This document shows positions 1 to 7,552 of a DNA stretch of 64,000 nucleotides, piece by piece. Numbering within the stretch: position 1 is the stretch's first letter; each line of letters begins with the position of its first letter. This stretch comes from an uncultured Duncaniella sp. (GTDB lineage: Bacteria; Bacteroidota; Bacteroidia; Bacteroidales; Muribaculaceae): the NCBI GenBank assembly GCA_910586305.1, contig CAJUGS010000013.1, forward strand, positions 8,224-72,223, given 5' to 3'. The notes beneath the pieces were generated by a model. The model searched no databases. It saw only the letters and a list, made by a program, of their open reading frames with translations, and was not told where the DNA came from. The position numbers and the translations under genes were made by a program.

Positions 1-51
1 TCGGAAGGCAGTGAATGGGACATCTGACAATATTTGCAACATTTGACAATC

Positions 52-210
52 ATGAAAATACCAGGACTATCCTTTTCATGGAAAAGAGCAGTAGGAATCA
101 CTGCCGCAAAACAGAAAATAGCGCGCAAGACAGGAGTTCCCCTTTCAAAGCAGGGTCTTGAACGCAAAATCGGCGGAATGTTAATAAAAGCACTATTTGG
201 GAAAAAGTAG
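52..210 (+). CDS. Small basic conserved protein, 52 aa
   Basis: This short reading frame has an ATG start and ends seven bases before the ATG of the ion-channel gene, so the two are probably co-transcribed. The product is very basic (many Lys and Arg, ending in GKK), has no signal peptide or membrane span, and contains the stretch AAKQKIARKTGVPLSKQGLE. Short proteins with a similar GIxxAKxxIARKTGIP core are, from memory, common in Bacteroidales genomes and their phages with no assigned function. The basic charge suggests nucleic-acid or membrane-surface contact, but that is only inference. The start is well placed and the frame is intact. Function unknown. Confidence 0.6.
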   Translation: MKIPGLSFSWKRAVGITAAKQKIARKTGVPLSKQGLERKIGGMLIKALFGKK

Positions 211-217
211 CAGACAG

Positions 218-1951
218 ATGAATTTTAAAGAACGGATAGAAGACTTCAAGCAGAATCTTGCCATGGCGCTCGACGACGACTTACACACCCGCCAGTGGCA
301 CAACCTCGTGGATTATCTCATCGTGTTCATGATACTTCTCAGCACGATTGAGATTTTTCTCAGCACATTCCACATCCATCCGACACTAAGGAAAGTCTTA
401 GTCTGGATTGACATCGCCACCCTGCTGTTTTTCACCGTGGAGGTGTCACTGCGCATATGGATTGCACCGCTTATTGATCCGAAATATCATGGATTCAAAG
501 GACGCCTGAAGTATTGCTTCTCGTTCTATGGAGCAATCGATGTTCTATCCACCTTCCCCTTCTATCTGCAATGGCTGTTTCCATTACCGATTGCAGCCTT
601 CAAAATACTGCGAACGGCACGTGTGGTGCGTCTATTCCGCATCTCACGCTATATGAAATCATTTCGGTTACTGACAGGAGCCGTAGCTGCCAAGAGGCAC
701 GAGCTGTTCATCTCCATGCAGTTCCTTATAATCATCACTGTCATCCTCAGCCTCCTGTTATTCTTTGCCGAGCACGAGGTACAGCCCGAGGTCTACGACA
801 ATGGTTTTGTATCTGTAATATGGGCTTTTGCCCAGTATATCGGTGACCCGGGCCAATTTGCCGACACTCCTCCGGTCACCTTTGTAGGACGTATGATAGC
901 GTGTCTCGTCGGTCTGCTCGGAATAGCCATTGTGGCCGTGCCGGCCGGTATTATAGGCGCTGGTTTCACCGAGGCTATCGAGGACGACAAAAAAGCTACC
1001 GAAATACAAGAGGATGCCAACAAACTACGTAATGTCTTCGAGCGCAAACTCGACCGTCCGTCGGGTTATCAGACAGTGCCACCTTTCCGTTCTGATGCCG
1101 ATGTGAGAGTGATGCTAAATATGAAAACCGACAATCTCAACGAGGCCGTAGACTACGGACCAGGTTTCCGACTAATCAATCTCGCATCAACTGTGCCTGC
1201 CGCCAGAAAGCCCTCCGACAGGATAGCCATAGAACATTTCCCCATTAACCGCCCCTACGGATGTCTCATTGACCGTGGCTCGAAGGTGACCATTATAGCT
1301 CCGTCAAACATGACCGACGCCTGCATTGGCAATTTCGCCTTCTATCTGGCACTGATAGGCGGCTTCAACTATATTTCACGCGAGAAGGGCAAACGCGCAC
1401 CCTACAGGTCGTTCTATGCCATCAAGAGCCGTGACTACGAGGAAAACCTCACTGAATACCTCGAAGATCTCGAGCACCTTCTCAACAGACCCGGCGCATG
1501 GGGAGTGACAGTGCTTGTGTCAAGTGGTTCGCTTGAGCCTGAATATTCCACACATATTCATGTGAATATCGGTGGTCCCAAAGGAGATACGCGCATGAGC
1601 GGCGAAGACCTATTCGTCAAAGACGGAGCAACATACTCCACATTCTACAACGACCTCGCCAAGACAATGGAAACGGAATTCGAGCTAAAAACCGACCACC
1701 AAATCCACCACACAACAGCAGCGGCAAACCATTTTGTGAGACACCTCAAAATCAACGATGATGTCAACAATATCATCATAAGGGTGGAATGGGACAAAAT
1801 ACTGTGGGATTCGCGACGCATCCTCATCTGCAAGAGTATGGCTAAAACAATAGCCCGGAATTTTGCAAAAGCACCAATGCCCGACATCGAAAAAACGCTC
1901 AAAAGCAAACAGATCGGATTTGACGGCTACGACATCCCGTCATTCTGTTGA
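218..1951 (+). CDS. Voltage-gated-type ion channel with non-canonical pore and large C-terminal domain
   Basis: The N-terminal 250 residues have the six-helix layout of voltage-gated K+ channels: S1 near 33-50, S2 60-82, S3 100-118, an arginine-rich S4 near 126-150 (LRTARVVRLFRISR), S5 166-186, a pore loop near 195-212 and S6 222-252. The selectivity filter, normally TVGYGD, is replaced by YIGDPG at residues 207-212, so K+ selectivity cannot be assumed. About 320 soluble residues follow, with no RCK/TrkA nucleotide-binding motif I recognise. The ATG at 218 is preferred over an in-frame TTG at 197, which lies inside the preceding 52-aa gene. The 3' end overlaps the convergent L,D-transpeptidase gene by 12 bp. 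Confidence 0.75.
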   Translation: MNFKERIEDFKQNLAMALDDDLHTRQWHNLVDYLIVFMILLSTIEIFLSTFHIHPTLRKVLVWIDIATLLFFTVEVSLRIWIAPLIDPKYHGFKGRLKYCFSFYGAIDVLSTFPFYLQWLFPLPIAAFKILRTARVVRLFRISRYMKSFRLLTGAVAAKRHELFISMQFLIIITVILSLLLFFAEHEVQPEVYDNGFVSVIWAFAQYIGDPGQFADTPPVTFVGRMIACLVGLLGIAIVAVPAGIIGAGFTEAIEDDKKATEIQEDANKLRNVFERKLDRPSGYQTVPPFRSDADVRVMLNMKTDNLNEAVDYGPGFRLINLASTVPAARKPSDRIAIEHFPINRPYGCLIDRGSKVTIIAPSNMTDACIGNFAFYLALIGGFNYISREKGKRAPYRSFYAIKSRDYEENLTEYLEDLEHLLNRPGAWGVTVLVSSGSLEPEYSTHIHVNIGGPKGDTRMSGEDLFVKDGATYSTFYNDLAKTMETEFELKTDHQIHHTTAAANHFVRHLKINDDVNNIIIRVEWDKILWDSRRILICKSMAKTIARNFAKAPMPDIEKTLKSKQIGFDGYDIPSFC

Positions 1952-2566
1952 AACAGACGGACTCACAGGGTCAGGAAGTACCGTAACCCGAGAATCCTTG
2001 TCGACCATACGCCTCACCCTCACAATATCCTCGTTGTGCATACGCATACACCCATGACTCCGTCGACCCGGCACCGAGCCCGGCGCATTAGTCCCATGTA
2101 TACCTATACCATAGAACGGCGGAGTCAGTAGGGCTATGAAGAATGGGCCATAACATTTATCCTTAGTATCCTTGTAGGTCCAGTCGGTGGAATTATACAC
2201 ACCATATATCTTAAACCTTCCTTCCGGAGTGCGCCAGTCATCCTTCCCTTGCTTCTGTCCGCGCTTGGCGGATGCACACACACGATATCGGCTGAGAGTA
2301 TCACCGAATGCGTTAATTATATATAGACGCGTGTGGGGCTTATCAACGACTACATTCTTCAACAATCTCATCCTTCCTGGTGCAGAGGATACAGCACAAT
2401 CAATCTGCGCCCACACCTCAGGCTCAATTTCAGGAAGCATGGGAACAGAAGTGAACCGGTAGGAGCGAACAAGCTCAGTCACCTGTGGTGAAAACTCTGT
2501 TTGCGACTCTTGCGCTACAAGCGTAAAAGCCAAAAGAAGCAGAAATGAGGCTACTAATCGTTTCAT
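1940..2566 (-). CDS. L,D-transpeptidase (YkuD) family protein, exported
   Basis: This is a 208-aa protein with an N-terminal signal peptide (about residues 1-19) and a YkuD catalytic domain near residues 70-195. The signature is clear: His157 in GIHGTN, then SHGCMRM with the predicted nucleophile Cys173. Family members cross-link peptidoglycan stem peptides (3-3 links) or attach proteins to them in the periplasm; the substrate here is not known. The gene is convergent with the ion-channel gene and their last 12 bp overlap. Upstream it diverges from guaB across an 86-bp gap. The length is typical of the small Bacteroidales members. Confidence 0.85.
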   Translation of the reverse strand: MKRLVASFLLLLAFTLVAQESQTEFSPQVTELVRSYRFTSVPMLPEIEPEVWAQIDCAVSSAPGRMRLLKNVVVDKPHTRLYIINAFGDTLSRYRVCASAKRGQKQGKDDWRTPEGRFKIYGVYNSTDWTYKDTKDKCYGPFFIALLTPPFYGIGIHGTNAPGSVPGRRSHGCMRMHNEDIVRVRRMVDKDSRVTVLPDPVSPSVSTE

Positions 2567-2596
2567 ATCGCAAATTTAGCTAATTTCATTCTATTT

Positions 2597-2630
2597 TTTG
2601 TGCAACTTTCATGGAAAATGTGTATCTTTG
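2597..2630 (+). promoter_or_regulatory. Bacteroidota-type promoter of guaB
   Basis: TTTG at 2597-2600 and TATCTTTG at 2623-2630 are 22 nt apart, matching the Bacteroidota sigma-ABfr form. Transcription would start near 2637, leaving a short leader of about 16 nt before the guaB ATG. There is no room for a riboswitch. Confidence 0.65.
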
Positions 2631-2652
2631 CACGCAATAAATAGTAAACCGT

Positions 2653-4134
2653 ATGTCATTTATTGCTGATCGAGTAAAAATGGACGGACTGACATTCGAT
2701 GATGTCCTCCTTATCCCGGCCTATTCGGAAGTTCTTCCGCGCGAGGTCAACCTTTCCACCCGTTTTTCACGCAACATCACCCTTAACGTTCCCCTCGTCT
2801 CGGCTGCCATGGACACCGTGACCGAGGCCGCTCTTGCCATCGCCATCGCCCGCGAAGGTGGTATAGGTGTTATCCACAAGAATATGCCTATTGCCGAGCA
2901 GGCCCGTCAAGTCCACGCCGTTAAGCGCGCCGAGAACGGTATGATCTATGATCCGGTCACTATTCTTCGTGGCTCCACAGTGGCTGACGCTCTCAATATG
3001 ATGAAGGAATATCATATCGGTGGTATCCCCGTTGTCGACGAAGACCGCAACCTCGTGGGAATCGTCACAAACCGCGACCTCCGTTTTGAGCAGGACCCCA
3101 CCCGCAAGATTGACGAAGTGATGACCACCGAAAACCTCATCACCACCAACCAGTCGACCAATCTTGAGGAAGCCGCACAGATACTCCAGCGTCATAAAAT
3201 CGAGAAACTCCCTGTAGTTGACTCAGAGGGCCACCTCGTCGGCCTTGTAACATACAAGGATATCACCAAGGCCAAAGACAAACCCAATGCCTGCAAGGAC
3301 CATCTGGGACGTCTGCGCGTTGCAGCCGGTGTGGGTGTGACTCCCGACTCCATGGAGCGTGTAGACGCTCTTGTCGAAGCAGGGGCTGACGCTCTCGTGA
3401 TTGACACTGCCCACGGACACTCACGCGGAGTGGTAGGAATACTCAAGGCTATCAAGGAAAAATATCCCTATATCGACGTTGTTGTGGGCAATATCGCCAC
3501 CGGTGAGGCAGCCCGCTATCTCGTTGACAATGGTGCCGACGGTGTCAAAGTCGGTATCGGCCCCGGTTCTATCTGCACAACCCGCGTTGTCGCCGGTGTA
3601 GGTGTTCCTCAGCTCAGCGCAGTCTACGATGTGGCCAAGGCTCTCAAAGGCACCGGTGTACCCCTCATAGCCGACGGTGGTATCCGCTATTCAGGCGACA
3701 TCGTCAAGGCTCTTGCAGCAGGCGCCTACTCAGTGATGCTCGGTGGTATGCTCGCAGGTGTTGAAGAATCGCCCGGCGATACAATCATCTATAATGGCAG
3801 AAAATACAAGTCATACCGCGGTATGGGCTCTCTCGAGGCTATGGAAAAAGGCTCGAAGGACCGCTATTTCCAGGGCAACGAGACAGATGCCAAGAAGCTT
3901 GTGCCCGAAGGTATCGCTGCACGCGTACCCTACAAGGGCAATCTCTTCGAGGTCGTATACCAAATGATTGGCGGCCTCCGTGCCGGTATGGGCTATTGCG
4001 GAGCACATAACATCGAGGCTCTTCACGAGGCTAAATTCACCCGCATCACCAACGCAGGTGTACTTGAAAGCCATCCCCATGACGTGGCTATTACCTCTGA
4101 GGCACCAAACTATAGCGCATCCAACCGAAACTAA
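2653..4134 (+). CDS. guaB: IMP dehydrogenase
   Basis: This enzyme oxidises IMP to XMP with NAD+, the committed step of guanine nucleotide synthesis, in the cytoplasm. The 493-aa protein has the expected order: N-terminal barrel half, two CBS domains at about residues 95-205 (YHIGGIPVVDEDRNLVGIVT, then HKIEKLPVVD), then the second barrel half. The catalytic loop GPGSICTTR has Cys308. The flap region with YRGMGS and the C-terminal MIGGLRAGMGYCG segment are both present. The length is normal. The gene has its own promoter and a strong terminator, so it is monocistronic. Confidence 0.97.
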   Translation: MSFIADRVKMDGLTFDDVLLIPAYSEVLPREVNLSTRFSRNITLNVPLVSAAMDTVTEAALAIAIAREGGIGVIHKNMPIAEQARQVHAVKRAENGMIYDPVTILRGSTVADALNMMKEYHIGGIPVVDEDRNLVGIVTNRDLRFEQDPTRKIDEVMTTENLITTNQSTNLEEAAQILQRHKIEKLPVVDSEGHLVGLVTYKDITKAKDKPNACKDHLGRLRVAAGVGVTPDSMERVDALVEAGADALVIDTAHGHSRGVVGILKAIKEKYPYIDVVVGNIATGEAARYLVDNGADGVKVGIGPGSICTTRVVAGVGVPQLSAVYDVAKALKGTGVPLIADGGIRYSGDIVKALAAGAYSVMLGGMLAGVEESPGDTIIYNGRKYKSYRGMGSLEAMEKGSKDRYFQGNETDAKKLVPEGIAARVPYKGNLFEVVYQMIGGLRAGMGYCGAHNIEALHEAKFTRITNAGVLESHPHDVAITSEAPNYSASNRN

Positions 4135-4144
4135 TCTGAAACTG

Positions 4145-4194
4145 ATATAACTAAGCCGGGGCTGCGAGTTTTCGCAGCCCCGGCTTAGTTATAT
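4145..4194. terminator. Bidirectional terminator between guaB and the zinc peptidase gene
   Basis: This is a perfect 23-bp inverted repeat (4145-4167 paired with 4172-4194) with a 4-nt GTTT loop and a GC-rich core (GCCGGGGCTGCG). AT-rich flanks on both sides let it stop transcription from both convergent genes. It ends only 6 bp from the peptidase stop codon. Confidence 0.85.
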
Positions 4195-4199
4195 TTATA

Positions 4200-5039
4200 T
4201 CATTGAGGGAATCGGCCTGTCGCAATGCCTGAACGTAGTGCCGATGAGCGTTGTTCCGATGTTCCATGGGTAAAGGAATCGGGCACAGCATACCCCTGCC
4301 CTTTCTTCTGTAAATAGTCATCGCCGATTTTAGCGGCTGCATCAAGAGCCTCCTCGACATCACCTTCCTCCAGCGACCCAAACATAGCATTATCGTGATG
4401 CGCCCACACTCCTGCATAATAATCGGCCTGGAGTTCGAGAGCTACACTTATCTTGTTGGCTTCCGCCTCACTGAGACGCGACATCTGTGAATGAGCCTCA
4501 TCAAGTGTGCCAAGCAAATGCTGCACATGATGCCCCACCTCATGGGCTATCACATAGGCATAAGCAAAATCACCGTCTGCACCAAGTGTACGCTTCATGT
4601 TGGAGAAAAAAGAAAGGTCAATATAAACACTCTCATCAGCCGAGCAATAGAAAGGCCCGGTTGAAGCCGATGCATTGCCACATCCGCTGCGGACAGCGTC
4701 GGTGAAAAGCACAAGTTTCGGTGGTTCATATTGCAGGCCTTGGTCTCTAAACAGCTCAGTCCAGACATCTTCAGTGCCGGCAAGAATCTGTCTGGAAAAT
4801 TTTGCAAGTTCCTCCTCTTCGGCTGTAGGCTTATACTCTTGGGCATACTCAGAGCCGCCTCCGAGCATCTGCCCGGCATTAGAGGTGATGACATCAAGAG
4901 GATTCCCTCCGGATACCCATGCTATAATCGCAGCAATAATGACAGCACCTATGCCGCCTCCTAATTTCAGACCTGTACCACCTCGTCTGCCTCGGCGGTC
5001 GTCTACATTGCGGCTCTCGCGCCGTCCGTTCAAATCCAT
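4200..5039 (-). CDS. YpfJ-type neutral zinc metallopeptidase
   Basis: The 279-aa protein matches the Zn_peptidase (YpfJ/KPN_02809) family. It has a short charged N-terminus (RRESRNVDDRRGRRG), one membrane span near residues 28-43, and a zinc-binding HEVGHH motif at 166-171 with a downstream glutamate in LELQADYYAG near 201-210. The catalytic domain probably lies on the periplasmic side. The physiological substrate of the family is not established. The N-terminal DLNGRRESRNVDDRRG pattern is a recognisable family feature and supports this start. The gene stands alone between the guaB terminator and its own promoter. Confidence 0.88.
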   Translation of the reverse strand: MDLNGRRESRNVDDRRGRRGGTGLKLGGGIGAVIIAAIIAWVSGGNPLDVITSNAGQMLGGGSEYAQEYKPTAEEEELAKFSRQILAGTEDVWTELFRDQGLQYEPPKLVLFTDAVRSGCGNASASTGPFYCSADESVYIDLSFFSNMKRTLGADGDFAYAYVIAHEVGHHVQHLLGTLDEAHSQMSRLSEAEANKISVALELQADYYAGVWAHHDNAMFGSLEEGDVEEALDAAAKIGDDYLQKKGQGYAVPDSFTHGTSEQRSSALRSGIATGRFPQ

Positions 5040-5069
5040 AAAAACTGTATTTTTTTAGTGATGTTTGCA

Positions 5070-5102
5070 CAAATATAAGCTTTTACTCTCTACATTTCCA
5101 AA
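5070..5102 (-). promoter_or_regulatory. Promoter of the zinc peptidase gene
   Basis: On the minus strand TTTG (5102-5099) is followed after 21 nt by TATATTTG (5077-5070), about 30 bp before the ATG at 5039. Spacing and sequence fit the Bacteroidota consensus. Confidence 0.65.
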
Positions 5103-5134
5103 CAATCACATAGAAAAATAGTTGACCAGTATTG

Positions 5135-7552
5135 TCATTGCCTCTCCAAGTCAATACTTTTTTCATTGAAGCAATCAGCAGAAACAGTTATAGAAAACTT
5201 CGAGCCGGAAGATGTCATTTTACTTAAAGAGAATGGAGCGATTATCATTCTGCGGGCATCAGGACGGCTGTATTCCTCCCATGTCAGAACCTGAGTCGCG
5301 ATTTTTGAAGAAGCCCGTCCCTCTTCAAAAAGAATATTCAATGAAAATGGACGGCTTTTCTCACTATCATACTTCAGATATCTCTCACTTGAAGTTATAG
5401 TGAAAACTATACCCTCCTCTCCAAAAGCTTCTTTTGGAATATTTTGAGGGACCTGGTAATAGAACGAGAATATTGCCCCATTATGGTCGTCAACAAATCC
5501 CCGGCCTAAATGAGAAGGACGATGATAGTTTTCAGTGTATGCCTCCTTATCCCAGTCAATCCATTGGAAATCATACTTGACAGGCACATAGCCCCCCCTT
5601 CTTTCTATATTATCTATAACTGGTTGAATATACCCATGGAGTTCAGATATTCTGACGGCAAAAAGTGGCTGTCCGTCATTATCCTCCCTGCCGGTATTGT
5701 CATAACGGTCAATACCAGATGTGTCATAATTACAGTCGTCTTCACCGGAGGTTGTATATACAAACGGATTTACAATCCATAACCCGTCGGAAGAATATGC
5801 CTCATAGTCAGCCCAGTCAACAGTGTGACTGAATGCAATAACACAATCGGACGTTCCACCTGTGAAGCCACTTTTGGTCAATACCATTGAATAAAGACTA
5901 CTATTAGCAGCAGGGCTAATATTCCGCTTGTCAGACTCAAAGACAAATGTGAGTGGGAACATTGATTTTTCAAGTCCGGAAGGTATGTAATAATAGATAT
6001 TTACATTTTCACCAACTTCTCCAGATGTGTCAGTTGACTGGTTAGGAATACCAAATAGCAAATTATGAGACCGATCATCATGCAATACTTCCCCTCCAGC
6101 ATGAGGCTTACGTATTTTAACGGACACAGTGTGCTCAAGACCACCATCTACATCGTAAAAGATTCTGAGATTCCATTGGGTGTTATCTGCATTATCGGCA
6201 CAATGTATTCGCATCTTATACCACCCATCGGAATCCGGGCCCAAAAGTGTCACCGATTTTATCATATCCCCGCCAAGCGATATAAATGAATTCGGTGTTG
6301 CAACAACAGCAACATCCTCACCATCTGTCACACACAAAAGAGAGGTATTAATATTAGTTCCGGTGACAGTGTAGCGAAAGCGAACTTCGCCAATCACACC
6401 GGGCGTGAGAAGTATTTCGTCAGTGTTAACTTCGAGGCTGTGTCCGAGAGAATTGATCGAAAACAGATCTCGAGTGACAATGCCGACTAAAGAAGAATTT
6501 AACGATACACCGTTCATTGCTTCCTCCACTGTGGAATATCCGGGCGAGGATATATCTCCAACCTTTACTGTGTACTCAAAGTTACGCAGAATATCAAGCC
6601 AGGCAATCTCTCCATCTGCATCAGACTCACAAAGATCAATACGATAATAGCATACATTCCCGTCATAAACTCCTTTGAGTATCATGTAAGTCCGTTGAAT
6701 TCCGGAGACCGGATTTTCATACATATACGTCGGCATTTCGAGAGTTCTTGCCTCGATATCAGTCTCTATGTCAGAAGGTTTGGAATTAAGCATGATTCCA
6801 CCGGCTTCAATACCGTGATAACCCATCTCCAGGACATCTACATAATTCATTGGCAACAAAGCCTCCGTGAAGAAACGAGCGAACCGATTGTCAGAAGTAA
6901 GAAACGGGGCTACCGTTCCCAAAGAAGGACGATTGACAACAGAGTATCCGGTCGGATGAAACCTATCATCCTTCCCTGAATATTCAACTTTTATCTTGGC
7001 AAAATTCCTAAGCAGGCCCACCTTGACAGAACAATCACTTTCAATTGAAGGGATTTCCACACGCCCCCAATAGACATTGTAGTCATTACCTACCACAAGA
7101 TTCGCCACTGCTGAACATTCGTCGGTACGAGATGTCAGATTATCACCGCCCATCACAATGTCTGAATCTGAAAGATCGGAAATCCGAGATACTATTATAT
7201 GGATTATTCTCTTTTCATGAGATGAGTTAATGTTTTTCACTTTGAAAAGTGCCGATTTTGTTTCAGCATTTATACCCGACAATTCAATATCGCCCGGATA
7301 CAGATATTGAAGCATGGCTCCATCAGCATCAAACACCAGAATATGCACCGAAAGAGATTTCAGATTGTCGGTTGTTAGATAATCGTCAAACCCTCTCGAA
7401 GAAACTGTTCCGGATGCAAACTCAGGCATCATAGCGTCAATTGTGACCGAAACGCCCTCCCTTCCAGATGTCGGTGCCAATGCACTTTCTGAGTTGCAAG
7501 CGCATACAAACAACGATATGAGAACAATGAAATATGCTGATAATCGGTTCAT
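5135..7552 (-). CDS. Large fimbria-associated lipoprotein (DUF4906-like)
   Basis: This 805-aa protein begins with a lipoprotein signal (FVCACN; lipidated Cys at about 19). An N-terminal fimbrial-like beta domain includes the LSVHILVFDADGAMLQYL segment typical of FimB/Mfa2-type subunits, and long beta-rich regions follow. It is the last gene of the fimbrial operon; its ATG overlaps the stop of the preceding gene by 4 bp. By position it should be an accessory, assembly or tip component. DUF4906 is my best family guess from size and neighbourhood and is not proven. A run of seven G (on the coding strand) falls in frame at about residues 652-654, where slippage would truncate the protein. Confidence 0.65.
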   Translation of the reverse strand: MNRLSAYFIVLISLFVCACNSESALAPTSGREGVSVTIDAMMPEFASGTVSSRGFDDYLTTDNLKSLSVHILVFDADGAMLQYLYPGDIELSGINAETKSALFKVKNINSSHEKRIIHIIVSRISDLSDSDIVMGGDNLTSRTDECSAVANLVVGNDYNVYWGRVEIPSIESDCSVKVGLLRNFAKIKVEYSGKDDRFHPTGYSVVNRPSLGTVAPFLTSDNRFARFFTEALLPMNYVDVLEMGYHGIEAGGIMLNSKPSDIETDIEARTLEMPTYMYENPVSGIQRTYMILKGVYDGNVCYYRIDLCESDADGEIAWLDILRNFEYTVKVGDISSPGYSTVEEAMNGVSLNSSLVGIVTRDLFSINSLGHSLEVNTDEILLTPGVIGEVRFRYTVTGTNINTSLLCVTDGEDVAVVATPNSFISLGGDMIKSVTLLGPDSDGWYKMRIHCADNADNTQWNLRIFYDVDGGLEHTVSVKIRKPHAGGEVLHDDRSHNLLFGIPNQSTDTSGEVGENVNIYYYIPSGLEKSMFPLTFVFESDKRNISPAANSSLYSMVLTKSGFTGGTSDCVIAFSHTVDWADYEAYSSDGLWIVNPFVYTTSGEDDCNYDTSGIDRYDNTGREDNDGQPLFAVRISELHGYIQPVIDNIERRGGYVPVKYDFQWIDWDKEAYTENYHRPSHLGRGFVDDHNGAIFSFYYQVPQNIPKEAFGEEGIVFTITSSERYLKYDSEKSRPFSLNILFEEGRASSKIATQVLTWEEYSRPDARRMIIAPFSLSKMTSSGSKFSITVSADCFNEKSIDLERQ
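5592..5598 (-). repeat. In-frame poly-G tract (seven G on the coding strand)
   Basis: Seven consecutive C on the plus strand, read as AGG GGG GGC in the 805-aa fimbrial lipoprotein gene (codons about 652-654). The frame is intact here. Confidence 0.9.

Noticed and set aside
2571..2605. Promoter for the L,D-transpeptidase gene (TAAATTTG at 2578-2571)
   Set aside because: The element lies only about 5 bp from the ATG and its upstream box would be 24 nt away, so it would give a leaderless message. The match may be chance.
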